From Endozoicomonas arenosclerae (lineage in GTDB: Bacteria; Pseudomonadota; Gammaproteobacteria; Pseudomonadales; Endozoicomonadaceae), in NCBI RefSeq assembly GCF_001562015.1, contig NZ_LASA01000118.1, positions 1 to 64,000 of the forward strand: a DNA stretch of 64,000 bases, given 5' to 3'. The position numbers and the translations under genes are program-made. This document shows positions 1 to 8,923 of this stretch, piece after piece (the stretch's first letter is position 1; each line of letters starts with the position of its first letter). The notes beneath the pieces were generated by a model, which saw only the letters and a program-made list of their open reading frames with translations, was not told where the DNA came from and ran no database searches.

Positions 1-135
1 TATTGGGGTAATCACTTTTGGTCAAAAGGCTACTGTGTCGATACTGTCGGAGTAGATGCAGAAATGATCCGTAAATATGTGAAGTACCAAGAAAAGAAAG
101 AACGTCTCCAGCAGGAGATAGATTTCAGGAAATAA
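1..135 (+). CDS. tnpA: IS200/IS605-type transposase TnpA, C-terminal fragment
   Basis: The reading frame is open from the first base of the window and ends at a TAA at 133-135. The 44 visible residues carry the WGNHFWSKGY and IRKYVKYQ signatures of the Y1 transposases of the IS200/IS605 and REP-associated family. The tyrosine in the second motif sits where the catalytic tyrosine lies in this family. The HUH motif and the N-terminus lie outside the window, so intactness cannot be judged. Family assignment is from recognition of these motifs. Confidence 0.85.
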   Translation, partial: YWGNHFWSKGYCVDTVGVDAEMIRKYVKYQEKKERLQQEIDFRK

Positions 136-240
136 TCTGCAATCTTGGGGCAACTCTCACCAGCCTTCTCTGAAGGCTGGCGGTTTCAGCCCCCTTATAG
201 GGGGGGCATAAAGCAAAACCACGTTCTAAGAACGTGGATC
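136..240 (+). mobile_element. Right-end region of the IS200/IS605-type element
   Basis: Downstream of the tnpA stop are three potential hairpins: CCAGCCTTC / GAAGGCTGG at 160-180 (9-bp stem, 3-nt loop), a C5/G-run stem at 190-207, and CCACGTTCT / AGAACGTGG at 219-237, a perfect palindrome around one A. Subterminal hairpins that are recognised as single strands are typical of IS200/IS605 ends, and the last one probably marks the right end. The exact cleavage point cannot be set without the left end. Confidence 0.6.
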
Positions 241-241
241 A

Positions 242-270
242 TTTACTGGGCTGAGTCAGGCTTCTATAAT
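242..270 (+). promoter_or_regulatory. Sigma-70-type promoter for cutC at the IS boundary
   Basis: A perfect TATAAT lies at 265-270 and a TTTACT hexamer (4 of 6 matches to the -35 consensus) at 242-247, with 17 bp between them. The -35 hexamer begins 4 bp after the last IS hairpin, so the insertion may supply or modify the promoter. This is prediction from consensus only. Confidence 0.5.
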
Positions 271-303
271 AGGTTTTTGGTGTCGTGTTTCAGGAGTCAT
301 ACA

Positions 304-1041
304 TTGTCCATCCCTGTTGAGATCTGCATTAACAGTTTAAACCCAGACTATGTTTATCGTTCTGTCGCAGCTGCTTATGATGGCGGTGCTTCACGCATTG
401 AGTTATGCGGAGATATGTCTGTAGGCGGTGTAACACCTGATCTTACTCACCTTGAAGCTGCAAGAGAGGCATTCAGGGATCGACCCGGTCTTCTTTGCAT
501 GATACGTCCCCGTGGTGGTGATTTTGCATTCGGTTCTGAAGAAGTCTTGCTGATGGAGAAGCAAATTTCTGATGCTGCAAAAGCAGGGGCTGACGGCGTT
601 GTCATTGGTGCGTTGCAACTTCCTGGCAATACCATTAATAGAGATGTATTGGGGCGGCTTGTTGATACTGCAAAGACTCGCAATTTGTCTGTGACTTTCC
701 ACCGCGCCCTGGATGCAACACCTAATGTATTTGAAAGCCTGGAAGTGCTTATTCAATACGGCGTTGATCGTATTTTGAGTAGTGGAACTGCATGGGGGTC
801 AGCAGACGGGGCTTTTGAAGGTGTGAAAATGCTTGAGCAGTTGATGCTGAGAGCGGATAAAAAGTTAGAGCTGGTGGTTGGTGGAGGTGTCGTTCCTGAT
901 AATATCCGGAAGATTCTCGACCAGCTGCCGGTAGAAAATCATCCTGTCAGTGTGCATGCCTACAGCAGTGTGCTGGAAGGGGGGGAGGTGTCCGTTGAGA
1001 GAGTCCGTTCTCTCTGTCAATCTGTGGAAGCTTTTCAGTAA
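304..1041 (+). CDS. cutC: CutC family protein
   Basis: A 245-residue TIM-barrel protein of the CutC family, close to the E. coli length of 248. It begins SIPVEICINS and contains the RIELCGDMSVGG and IRPRGGDF stretches typical of the family, with AGADGVVIG in mid-protein and the late HRALDATP segment. I chose the TTG at 304 because AGGAG lies at 292-296 with 7-nt spacing and because homology begins there; the frame is open further upstream into the IS end. CutC was linked to copper tolerance in E. coli, but a direct copper role is disputed, so the molecular function is uncertain. The neighbour ptsG is convergent, only 6 bp away. Confidence 0.9.
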   Translation: MSIPVEICINSLNPDYVYRSVAAAYDGGASRIELCGDMSVGGVTPDLTHLEAAREAFRDRPGLLCMIRPRGGDFAFGSEEVLLMEKQISDAAKAGADGVVIGALQLPGNTINRDVLGRLVDTAKTRNLSVTFHRALDATPNVFESLEVLIQYGVDRILSSGTAWGSADGAFEGVKMLEQLMLRADKKLELVVGGGVVPDNIRKILDQLPVENHPVSVHAYSSVLEGGEVSVERVRSLCQSVEAFQ

Positions 1042-1047
1042 AACGAT

Positions 1048-2481
1048 CTACATAGCCTTGATCGCTTCTTCCATTTCGGTACGGATATTGTCTGACTGAG
1101 TACCAAAAATAGCCTGCATATTCTGGCCTACCACCACCACAGCGGTGGCACCTAACTGTTTGATGGCGTCCTGGTCGACGTCATCAGGGTTGTTGACAGT
1201 GACTCTGAGTCGAGTAATGCAGGCGTCCAGGTTCTTGATGTTCCCTTTTCCTCCAAATGCAAGAATGAGATTTCTGGCCAGATCACTGGAAACAGTGACT
1301 TTGGCAGCCATCTCGGACTCTTCTTCTCTGCCTGGTGTCTTGAGATCCAGCAGGGTGATCATAACCCTGAAAATAATGTAATACAGAACGGCGTATATCG
1401 CTCCCAGCCCGATTATCCATGAGGGTTTGGTGGCAATGCTGTAGTAGAGGGCATAATCAATCAGGCCATTGGAGAATGACATGGCCATCTTGATATCAAG
1501 GTAGTTGGTAATGGCATAAGCCAGACCTGCCAGCAGAGCATGGATAACGTAGAGAATGGGGGCTACAAACAGGAATGAGAATTCAATGGGTTCGGTGATA
1601 CCGGTCAGCAGGGAGGTGAGTGCTGCTGATATCATTAAACCTGCTGCCTTGTGCTTGTTTTTAGGTTTGGCGCAATGCCAGATAGCTATAGCTGCTGCTG
1701 GCAAGCCAAACATCTTGAACAGGTAACCTCCGGCCAGGAATCCTGCAGTGGGGTCTCCAGCAAAGAATCGGGCAATATCACCTGTGTATACATTACCTGA
1801 TGGATCAATGAATTCGCCCATTTCCATTTGGAAGGGGACATTCCAGATATGATGCAGTCCAAAGGGAATCAGAGCGCGCTCAACCACCCCGTAAACAAAA
1901 CCTGCCATAACCGGGTTTTCAGTCACGGACCATTGTGAGAAGGCATCTATTCCGTCCTGAATTGGTGGCCAGATAAAGCTCAGGAGTATGCCCAGGAAAA
2001 TAGCGCCAATGGCCGTGATAATTGGAACAAAGCGTTTTCCGGCAAAAAAGCCAAGATAGTCGGGCAGTTTGATCTTGTAATAGCGATTAAAGAGCCAGGC
2101 CGCCAGAATGCCTACAATGATGCCTCCGAAGACCCCCGTCTCTATGGTATCGATGCCCATGATGGAACTGGGTTCAACACCCAGTTCAGTAGCCATAATG
2201 CCCATGGTGCCGAGCATGACCACATAGCCAACGATAGCGGCTACTGAGGAAACACCATCATTGTCTGTGAGGCCAATGGCTGTCCCAATGGCAAAAATCA
2301 GAGGCAGATTGCCAAACACCATGCCGCCTGCCTGGGCCATGATGCTGGACATGAGGTCTGGAATAAAATCGAAGCCGGCACTGCCTACACCCAGCAGTAT
2401 CCCTGCAACAGGTAGAACTGCGACAGGCAGCATGAGTGCCCGACCTATCTGCTGAAGTGTGCCGAATGCAGATTTGACCAT
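1048..2481 (-). CDS. ptsG: PTS glucose-specific EIIBC component
   Basis: The 477-residue inner-membrane permease imports and phosphorylates glucose using phosphate passed from EIIA. The N-terminal IIC domain (about residues 1-390) carries the family blocks [44 protein letters not shown] and [10 protein letters not shown]. The linker LDLKTPGRE leads to the C-terminal IIB domain with the phosphorylated cysteine in [11 protein letters not shown]. There is no fused IIA domain, as in E. coli PtsG, whose length is identical. The start at 2481 gives that length and has GGAG 8 nt upstream; the frame extends 35 codons further upstream without support. Substrate could be another hexose such as GlcNAc, but the sequence looks closer to PtsG than to NagE. 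Confidence 0.92.
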   Translation of the reverse strand: MVKSAFGTLQQIGRALMLPVAVLPVAGILLGVGSAGFDFIPDLMSSIMAQAGGMVFGNLPLIFAIGTAIGLTDNDGVSSVAAIVGYVVMLGTMGIMATELGVEPSSIMGIDTIETGVFGGIIVGILAAWLFNRYYKIKLPDYLGFFAGKRFVPIITAIGAIFLGILLSFIWPPIQDGIDAFSQWSVTENPVMAGFVYGVVERALIPFGLHHIWNVPFQMEMGEFIDPSGNVYTGDIARFFAGDPTAGFLAGGYLFKMFGLPAAAIAIWHCAKPKNKHKAAGLMISAALTSLLTGITEPIEFSFLFVAPILYVIHALLAGLAYAITNYLDIKMAMSFSNGLIDYALYYSIATKPSWIIGLGAIYAVLYYIIFRVMITLLDLKTPGREEESEMAAKVTVSSDLARNLILAFGGKGNIKNLDACITRLRVTVNNPDDVDQDAIKQLGATAVVVVGQNMQAIFGTQSDNIRTEMEEAIKAM

Positions 2482-3153
2482 TGGGAGACTCCGGGAGGAA
2501 GATTCTAATCTGAGAGCTAGCTGAAGGTTTATGAATTGATGCAAGAATAGACCAAACAGCCGTGAGCGTAGGAAAAACATTTTCAATTCAAGGTCATGTG
2601 GCTCACTTTAAAGCTCAAGGAATATGGCCATGCAGTCATGTATGGATTTGCCTCGATATAACTTCTCGATTTACACACGGATGCCATTCATCCTGAGTTT
2701 ATTAAAGGGTGGTGGTATTAGGCTTCGACAGATTTAGCCCGAACGGGTTTTGAGAGTTCAGACAGGTCCTGTGTGCTGGTAGCTCTTTGATCTGAAACTC
2801 TCGAGACGTCTTTTGTATAAATTCCCATGGAACATGCTGTCAAATGAGCGCAGTTGCACAGTGATCATGGCTGAGGAGTGTCATTTTATTGTTCCTTTTT
2901 AATGTTCTTAATGCACTGAGTTTTAAGGCTTTTTTCTGAGCCTCTGAAAGGTGTGCAAAGTGAGTCGCGCTTAAAGTTTAAAGGCGGGCATTTTAAGAGT
3001 GACCTTCAGAAATTTTTAGAACCTCAGGTAATTAGCAAGATTGGAAACGTTATTTCAGGGTATGTGCTATTTAATAGCCTCACTGTATGAGCACCTAATA
3101 TGACTTTATACAGCCCAGTGCTGTGCATCTGAATTTGATTGAAGGAGATAATC
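2482..3153. other. Intergenic region between ptsG and a small secreted protein
   Basis: About 670 bp with no convincing gene. It contains a degenerate copy of a dispersed palindromic repeat (2644-2760, annotated separately) and a T-rich stretch near 2890-2940. Promoters for the two divergent neighbours must lie here, but I see no strong hexamer pair. Confidence 0.6.
2644..2760 (+). repeat. Dispersed palindromic repeat, copy A (degenerate)
   Basis: It matches copies B (28893-29023) and C (54838-54953, opposite strand) along the order TTGYCTCGA, ATAACTTC, a CACACGGAT-like block, CATCCTGAG, GGTATTAGGCTTCGACA, CCCGAACGGG and GAGAGTTCA. The left palindrome arm has decayed. Confidence 0.6.
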
Positions 3154-3489
3154 ATGCTTAAGAAAATGCTTAAAGTGACTTCTGCTGCCGCTCTGGCTGT
3201 TTTTACTGTGAGTGCCTCAGCCGCTGACCTGGACGTGTTTGGTAATATGTTCGGAAACATGGCCAATGTGCATGTAATGAATGATGGCCAGCCCGCTTCA
3301 GAGGGTCAGGTCATGGTTATGGACACAAACGGCAATGTGGTTGGACAGGGAGAGGTTGACGGTCAAGGTCGTGCTCAGATTTACTTGCCTTTCACCAGTG
3401 GCGTTGGTACCTGGAAAATTGTTGCCAGAAGCGGTGGTATGGAACAGAGCTCAATGATTTTTAATCCGGGCCCAATGGGTCGCAGGTAA
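3154..3489 (+). CDS. Small secreted beta-rich protein of unknown function
   Basis: A 111-residue protein with a clear signal peptide (basic MLKKMLK, hydrophobic core, AxA-type site near residue 28). The mature part of about 83 residues has alternating strand-like segments, for instance VHVMNDGQPASEGQV and MDTNGNVVGQGEVDGQGRAQIYLP, reminiscent of a carboxypeptidase-regulatory or Ig-like fold. Start ATG at 3154 has AAGGAG at 3142-3147 with 6-nt spacing. It faces the chiP gene across a shared terminator. I do not recognise a named family, and a periplasmic role is inferred from the signal peptide only. Confidence 0.75.
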   Translation: MLKKMLKVTSAAALAVFTVSASAADLDVFGNMFGNMANVHVMNDGQPASEGQVMVMDTNGNVVGQGEVDGQGRAQIYLPFTSGVGTWKIVARSGGMEQSSMIFNPGPMGRR

Positions 3490-3510
3490 GACTTCACTGA
3501 ACGGAAATAA

Positions 3511-3541
3511 AAAACGGAGCCGTTGGGCTCCGTTTTTTTTC
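3511..3541. terminator. Bidirectional rho-independent terminator
   Basis: ACGGAGCC (3514-3521), loop GTTG, GGCTCCGT (3526-3533), flanked by an A-run on the left and an eight-T run on the right. It can serve the small secreted protein on the plus strand and chiP on the minus strand. Confidence 0.9.
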
Positions 3542-3550
3542 GTCTTTCGA

Positions 3551-4918
3551 TTACTGCTTGATGCTGAATGGCATACTCAAGATCAGTTTGAAATCAGTTT
3601 CATCCTGGAAGAGGTTGGTATAGCCATTCCAGGCCGTTGCATCCGTGTCATTGAAGTACTGAGTGAAGTGCAGGCCGATGTTCGCACCTTTCAAAGCACC
3701 ATTCTGGATGGAGTAGTTGGCAAACAGGCTGTAAGCATACTCTTTCAGATCATCATACCCGGTGGCTTTGGAACCAAAACCGTAAGCGCCACTGATACCG
3801 GCACTGAATCCTGGCGCATCTATATCTGAAAAGTCTCGACTGGCTGAAAGGAAGAATGCCAACTCTTCATCATGGTTGAAGTCAGAGCGATTATTCCACC
3901 AGATGTCATAGGCGCCGTTAGAGCCACCAAACTGTGTGGTCAGACGATAGGTGAAGTTTTCAGAAACTCCTTTAACTTTTGATTCCGCAGATGTGTAGGT
4001 GGCTTCAGCCCTGTATGAATATTGGCCTGAAGACATGCTTGTCAGCAGGGCAAGCTGGAAAGCGGTTGAATCATACTTTTCGTCATCGCTGGTCACGTAA
4101 AGCTGTGGTGACCAGTTTACGCCGCCGGCTGTTTCACCTTTCAGTTTGATGTGAGCATTCTTTCTGTCGCCATCGGTCAGAGCACCGTAACCAACATCAA
4201 GTGCGATGCCATTTTCCAGTGTGTAGCGGGCACCTGTCGAGTAAACTTCTCCGGCATCTTTATTGAGAGTGGTTCTGAACTCGTAGTCGTTTTTATACCA
4301 GGGCGCCTTATATTGATCTGCCACCACCAGACCCAGTGATACGCCGCCAAACTGAGTGCCAATTTCACCACCGCGATAGGTACCTGGAGCAAAAGACCAG
4401 TTAACCCCTAATGTGCTGGGTACAGAAGGCTGGAAGTAACCCAGTTTGGCCGTGCTGTTCTCCCCAAGTTTGAACTTCAGGGCTGCAGTGCCTATAGAAG
4501 CGCCATTGACATTACAGTCAGTCCAGATGTTGGTGCACTTGGCGTCTTCCGGATTCTTGTCGTACGGGTTATCAACATTCCAGAAGTTCATTTCATGATC
4601 AGGACTGGCGTCCTGCCACATGTCATAGGTGGCATAAACCATAGCGTCCAGACCCACAAAGTCATTGATATAGCCAGACTGGAAGCTCAGGTTGGCAAAG
4701 GCGGAACCGTGATCGAGGTTGCTGGCCTTGGAGGTGTCTTTGCCATTGGCATCAGTACCCGCACGATCCCTGTCACGAAGGAAGAAGTTTACGCTACCGC
4801 TGATGGAGGAGTCTGCGAAGAATGGGGAGGCTTCATTGGCAACAGCACTTGAAGGGGCGGAAAAAGCAACAACAGTACTGACGGCAGCACTTAGCAGTGA
4901 CCTGGTCATGATTTTCAT
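3551..4918 (-). CDS. chiP: Chitoporin, OprD-family outer-membrane channel
   Basis: A 455-residue outer-membrane porin with a signal peptide ending near residue 28. It matches the ChiP/OprD family through SGSVNFFLRDRDR at the N-terminus of the barrel, the FAPGTYRGGEIG block, YKAPWYKNDYEF, DIWWNNRSDFNH and the C-terminal NLFQDETDFKLILSMPFSI. It should admit chitooligosaccharides to the periplasm. The nearest genes are chitobiose enzymes transcribed the same way (chbG, chbF), and its own upstream region has a CRP site and a LacI-family operator. Start ATG 4918 has AGGGA 10 nt upstream; a second in-frame ATG three codons later lacks a binding site. Confidence 0.92.
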   Translation of the reverse strand: MKIMTRSLLSAAVSTVVAFSAPSSAVANEASPFFADSSISGSVNFFLRDRDRAGTDANGKDTSKASNLDHGSAFANLSFQSGYINDFVGLDAMVYATYDMWQDASPDHEMNFWNVDNPYDKNPEDAKCTNIWTDCNVNGASIGTAALKFKLGENSTAKLGYFQPSVPSTLGVNWSFAPGTYRGGEIGTQFGGVSLGLVVADQYKAPWYKNDYEFRTTLNKDAGEVYSTGARYTLENGIALDVGYGALTDGDRKNAHIKLKGETAGGVNWSPQLYVTSDDEKYDSTAFQLALLTSMSSGQYSYRAEATYTSAESKVKGVSENFTYRLTTQFGGSNGAYDIWWNNRSDFNHDEELAFFLSASRDFSDIDAPGFSAGISGAYGFGSKATGYDDLKEYAYSLFANYSIQNGALKGANIGLHFTQYFNDTDATAWNGYTNLFQDETDFKLILSMPFSIKQ

Positions 4919-5035
4919 TATTATTATGTCCCTGTGTATGTCTTGTTGGTGTGAATTTCTAACAAGGGCTGGGTAGCCAGCTGTTTGAATTCACTTTGTT
5001 ATTGGACGCCATATCTGTACTGCTGGATCACAGAA

Positions 5036-5049
5036 TGAAACCGGTTACA
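5036..5049 (-). promoter_or_regulatory. LacI-family (AscG-type) operator of chiP
   Basis: TGTAACCGGTTTCA read on the minus strand, one base from the palindrome TGAAACCGGTTTCA reported for E. coli AscG. The identical 14-mer recurs in the chbA promoter at 9367-9380. A predicted start site near 5050 would put this operator at about +1 to +14, a repressing position. Confidence 0.75.
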
Positions 5050-5056
5050 TGTGGTT

Positions 5057-5062
5057 ATTATT
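5057..5062 (-). promoter_or_regulatory. Predicted chiP -10 element
   Basis: AATAAT on the minus strand (5 of 6 to consensus). The centre of the CRP site lies about 43 bp upstream of the start it implies (near 5050), close to the class II CRP position. Confidence 0.45.
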
Positions 5063-5085
5063 GTGCTGCATTTTCAGATCTTTGC

Positions 5086-5101
5086 TGTGACAGAGTTCAC
5101 A
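5086..5101. promoter_or_regulatory. CRP-cAMP binding site upstream of chiP
   Basis: TGTGACAGAGTTCACA, a perfect TGTGA-N6-TCACA palindrome, 168 bp upstream of the chiP start codon. It predicts catabolite control of the chitoporin. Confidence 0.8.
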
Positions 5102-5211
5102 AAAATGTCAATTTGGTGAAATAAAAATGAACTTTTTAAAGTGAGGGTGGCCGGTTCATTAAGGGAGGGAAAGGGAGTGCTGTCTAGTGTTTAGGCGAGT
5201 GATATCTCTTC

Positions 5212-5262
5212 CGCCGCAGAAGCGGCGAAAGATCAATGGAAAGCCCTGTTTATAAGGCTTTC
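5212..5262 (-). terminator. Terminator-like hairpins after chbG
   Basis: Two adjacent stems: GAAAGCC / GGCTTTC (5239-5262) and a GCCGC / GCGGC stem (5212-5226). There is no clean U-run, so factor-independent termination is uncertain. Confidence 0.35.
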
Positions 5263-5268
5263 AGACGT

Positions 5269-6030
5269 TCAGGGCGAAGCCTGTTGTGATACGAAATTGT
5301 AGTCGGTCAGCTCAACGCCACGATCAGCCAGCTTCTGTTTCAAAGACTCTGAATTCAGTATTTCGGTCTCTTTAACTCGCTGAATACAGTAAGAGCTCAT
5401 CTGATAAAGAGCAGGGTCAATGAACGCCGGGTGACACATAAGTTCAAGAATACAGTTACTGCCCTGAGAGGCGATTTCCTGATCAACAATTTCTAGCAGC
5501 ATGGCTTCACTGACATCGCCATAAAATTCATCACTGAATCGATAGCTGTATTCGCCAATGGTACTGACTTCTTTTGAATCCACCGTTCTTAAGGGGATTC
5601 CCATTTCACTGGCAATCTTTTTTACTACCGGGTAGGCGACAGGGTGGCCATAGCAGTGGTGGTGGCTGTCAAGATGAGTGGGCTTCAGACCCAATGAAAT
5701 AAAATGGTCGATTTGAGCACGAAACTCTTTTTCAACTTCTTCGGGGCAGATGTTTTCATTGCCATAAAAGTCGGTCTGGGAATTAAACTGACCCGTTTCA
5801 TCCGTCAGTGTCTTAAGACCCTTGCACAGAGAATGTCCGGCGGTCAGACGCAGATGAATGCCGATTTTCAGGCCGGGATACTCTTTGGCCAGCTCAACGC
5901 CATGAGCTTCGCCTGGCATACCTACCATCATGGTGGTGGAACGAACAATACCATTTTTATAGGCGTCAATGATGCCGTAGTTGACCCCTTCACTGAGCCC
6001 GTAGTCGTCGGCATTGGCAATCAGTTTCAT
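5269..6030 (-). CDS. chbG: Chitooligosaccharide deacetylase ChbG (YdjC family)
   Basis: A 253-residue cytoplasmic enzyme that removes an acetyl group from chitobiose- or chitotriose-6-phosphate so that ChbF can act. It shows the YdjC-family metal site: ADDYGLSEGV at residues 7-16, GIHLRLTAG, and HLDSHHHCYGHP. The late LMCHPAFID block also fits. Length matches E. coli ChbG (about 250). Start ATG 6030 has AGGAG with 5-nt spacing. It lies 104 bp downstream of chbF in the same orientation. Confidence 0.9.
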   Translation of the reverse strand: MKLIANADDYGLSEGVNYGIIDAYKNGIVRSTTMMVGMPGEAHGVELAKEYPGLKIGIHLRLTAGHSLCKGLKTLTDETGQFNSQTDFYGNENICPEEVEKEFRAQIDHFISLGLKPTHLDSHHHCYGHPVAYPVVKKIASEMGIPLRTVDSKEVSTIGEYSYRFSDEFYGDVSEAMLLEIVDQEIASQGSNCILELMCHPAFIDPALYQMSSYCIQRVKETEILNSESLKQKLADRGVELTDYNFVSQQASP

Positions 6031-6134
6031 GACTTCTCCTGTGAAAGCCGGAAGCTGTCACATGCTTTATCGTGAAAATTTATGGCTTCCCGGTGCAGTG
6101 AACCGGGAAGTGTATTTCAGTGAGCGCGTCTGGA

Positions 6135-7448
6135 TTACTTCTTCAGATCAAACTGAGGCAGGTAGTCGGCATTTTGCTCCAGAATGTCATCCAGAATGGA
6201 CTTGGCAATCTTGGCACTGGGGATCAGCGGATTGGCGGTCAGTGCCTGCAGAGCTTTGCTGTAATCTCCGTGAACGGCAGCTTCAACCGCCAGAGATTCA
6301 TAAGACTTCACTGAACGGGCCAGGCCAATCTGGTTTTCAGCCAGTTCACCCATAGAGATCGGGTGGGCACCGCCACTGTCAATGACAGAACTGATTTCCA
6401 CGACACAATCATCAGGCATATTGCTGATGGCGCCATTGTTAACAGTGTTTACAACATTGATCATGCCCGTGTCATTGAACAAAGAGTCCACCAGGTTCAG
6501 GGATACGTCGGAGTAATAAGCACCACCCCGTTTTTCCAGCTGAGGGGGTTTGATGTCCAGATTCGGGTCACGGTATAGCTCGAACAGTTCTTCTTCTGTT
6601 TTCATGACCTGTTCAGCACGGGTTCCTTTGGACTTGGCGGCTTCCTGCTCTTCAGCCAGCATTTCGTCCTGCATGTAGAAGTAGCGGTGGTAAGGGCAGG
6701 GGATGACGCCCAGGCCACGCAGGAAGTCTGGATCCCAGGGAGATTCATGAATGTTGTTCATATTCATGTGAGCGCCGTCGCACAGTTTCTCGATCAGGTC
6801 GCCGGTAATGTCTTTTCCATCCAGACGAACATCGCTCATCCAGACCAGGTGGTTCAGGCCTGCAAATGTGGTTTTGATGCGATCAAAGTCAACGTTGAAA
6901 GCCTTGGCCACATCGTGATGCATGTGGATAGGGACGTTACACAGACCCAGAGCTTTGACTTTGGTGTACTTGGTGATGGCCTCGGTCACCATGCCTGCCG
7001 GGTTGGTGAAGTTGATCAGCCAGGCATCCGGAGCCAACTCTTCGATGTCATGACAGATATCCAGAAGAACAGGGATGGTTCTCAGGGCTTTAGCCAGGCC
7101 GCCCGGTCCAGTGGTCTCCTGACCAATGACATTGTATTTCAGAGGAATGCGCTCATCACGAGCACGAGCCGCCAGTCCACCCACACGCAGCTGGGTCATG
7201 ATAAAGCTGGCATCTTTGATGGCTTCGCGACGATCCAGAGTTGCACGAACAGTGATGTCCAGGCCAGCTTTGGAAACCATGCGCTGAGCCAGACGGGTAA
7301 CGATTTCAAGCTTTTCGCGGCCGGCGTCAATATCCACCAGATCAATCTGTGCCACGGGCAGGCGATCGGCTCTTTTGATCACCCCTTCAATCAGTTCTGG
7401 CGTGTAACTACTGCCACCACCAATAACGGCGAGTTTCAGTTTTTTCAT
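6135..7448 (-). CDS. chbF: 6-phospho-beta-glucosidase / chitobiose-6-phosphate hydrolase, GH4
   Basis: A 437-residue member of glycoside hydrolase family 4, which needs NAD+ and a divalent metal. The nucleotide-binding start is AVIGGGSSYTPELIEG (residues 7-22). Family blocks TLDRREAIKDA, QLRVGGLAAR, GQETTGPGGL, INFTNPAGMVTEA and the metal-ligand segment LGLCNVPI are intact. The match to E. coli ChbF is close along the whole length. It should split deacetylated, phosphorylated chitobiose. Start ATG 7448 follows GAAGG with suitable spacing. It lies between the LacI-type regulator and chbG, all on the minus strand. Confidence 0.9.
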   Translation of the reverse strand: MKKLKLAVIGGGSSYTPELIEGVIKRADRLPVAQIDLVDIDAGREKLEIVTRLAQRMVSKAGLDITVRATLDRREAIKDASFIMTQLRVGGLAARARDERIPLKYNVIGQETTGPGGLAKALRTIPVLLDICHDIEELAPDAWLINFTNPAGMVTEAITKYTKVKALGLCNVPIHMHHDVAKAFNVDFDRIKTTFAGLNHLVWMSDVRLDGKDITGDLIEKLCDGAHMNMNNIHESPWDPDFLRGLGVIPCPYHRYFYMQDEMLAEEQEAAKSKGTRAEQVMKTEEELFELYRDPNLDIKPPQLEKRGGAYYSDVSLNLVDSLFNDTGMINVVNTVNNGAISNMPDDCVVEISSVIDSGGAHPISMGELAENQIGLARSVKSYESLAVEAAVHGDYSKALQALTANPLIPSAKIAKSILDDILEQNADYLPQFDLKK

Positions 7449-7718
7449 CTGTATACCTTCACTTCCGACTGCTGCCTTGGCCTGCCTGGATAAAGATTGA
7501 ATCGGCAGGAACTCAGGCTGCAGAAAATGTTTTTACTATCAAAATGCAGCCATCGGGATGCAGCTGTTTCTAATCATTCAGATGAGGCTGCACTATCTAG
7601 CTTTTGGCTGTTTTTTTAAGCTCATGGCTTTTCGGACAGCAGTCGTTTCAGGCTTTGCAAAGCTCTTGTTTTGAGCCAGCAGACACAGACTACGGGCAGA
7701 GGACTGTCTGACCGAAAG

Positions 7719-8723
7719 CTAATTGAGTTTCCTTACTGAATTTCTCAGGCGCAGCTCCCCTTCAAAATGGGTGTGATCCGGCCTGGTAAAACCCTCCTCC
7801 CTGAGTCGATTCATTAACAGTGTGCCGGCGACGCTGGCCATCTCGGTTACGGGGAAATGCAGAGCTGTGACATGTGGGGTGAGGAATGTGCACAGGTCCA
7901 CACTGTCGTAACTGATCAGGGAAACGTCTTCGGGAACACGGATATTGCTCTCACGAAATGCATCCATACAGCCCGCAGCCATCTCTTCACTGCAGGCATA
8001 AACAGCGGTAAAGGGTTTACCGGTAGAAAGCAGTTGTTTAGCACCTTCATATCCGGCTTCTCTCGTATAGTTGCCTTCTGTGACCAGGTCCATATCCAGA
8101 GCTATGTCGTGTCGTGTCAGGGCATTGGCATAACCCTGAAAGCGTTCTTTGGCCTTGGATTTGGTCAGCTTACCGGCCAGACAGGCTATATCGGTGTGAC
8201 CATTCTTGAGCAGAATTTCTACCGCACTGTCACTGGCTTTGATGTGATCAAAGGTGATGCAGCGCTCAGCAAGGGCATCGACATAGCGATCAAGAAGTAC
8301 AAAGGGAGGCGCGGTTTCGGCAATGGCTATCAGTTCGTCATCACTCAGGTAACGTACGTGAAGCAGAAGGCCATCGACCCTCATGTTGATCAGGTAATCA
8401 ATGGCAGCGCGTTCACTTTCCGCACTGTGCTTGCCCTGGGTGACAATCATGACTTTTCCGGCAGAGTCCACTACCTGCTGAACTTCGGCCATCAGGTCGC
8501 CAAAGAAGCCACCTCGGAAAGACGAAATCATCAAACCAATGGTGTTGGTGGTGTTGCTGGCCAGAGACTGAGCGACAGGGTTTGGGCGGTATTTTAAATC
8601 GTCGATAGCGGCCTTCACCCGCAGGCGTGTGGCCTCAGTGACCTGCCCGGTGTTGTTCAGTACCCTGGAGACTGTTGCCCGGGATACTTTTGCTCGCTCT
8701 GCGACGTCTTTTATTGTTGCCAT
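7719..8723 (-). CDS. LacI-family repressor, AscG-like, of the chitobiose locus
   Basis: A 334-residue regulator. Residues 1-60 are the LacI helix-turn-helix and hinge (TIKDVAERAKVSRATVSRVL, then YRPNPVAQSLA). The rest is a periplasmic-binding-protein-like sensor. The core resembles E. coli AscG, for instance GKHSAESERAAIDYLINMR and the YLSDDEL segment, which fits the AscG-like operators found upstream of chiP and chbA. Enterobacterial chb operons use the AraC-type ChbR instead, so this is a different regulator for the same pathway. It sits between chbA and chbF and is probably co-transcribed with chbA, giving autoregulation. Confidence 0.88.
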   Translation of the reverse strand: MATIKDVAERAKVSRATVSRVLNNTGQVTEATRLRVKAAIDDLKYRPNPVAQSLASNTTNTIGLMISSFRGGFFGDLMAEVQQVVDSAGKVMIVTQGKHSAESERAAIDYLINMRVDGLLLHVRYLSDDELIAIAETAPPFVLLDRYVDALAERCITFDHIKASDSAVEILLKNGHTDIACLAGKLTKSKAKERFQGYANALTRHDIALDMDLVTEGNYTREAGYEGAKQLLSTGKPFTAVYACSEEMAAGCMDAFRESNIRVPEDVSLISYDSVDLCTFLTPHVTALHFPVTEMASVAGTLLMNRLREEGFTRPDHTHFEGELRLRNSVRKLN

Positions 8724-8923
8724 TAGTCCAATCCTGCGTAAAAGGCTACCCGACCCTTTTCTTCACGGCTCTCTTGCGATTGCGCTATGGGCATGTGAAG
8801 TCCGGATCACTGTGTTGCAGCCAGAAAGTCTTTGTCTGCAGTTATGAGTAAGAAAGAGCCCTTTTATGGAAAACCATGGGAAAAAGGCAATTTCTCCTCT
8901 GAAATGCTGTGATCCGGCCATTA

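Noticed and set aside
1048-2481. Assignment of the EIIBC as the chitobiose or GlcNAc permease
   Set aside because: Its blocks and length follow PtsG, and a chitobiose IIC would belong to the lactose/cellobiose family.
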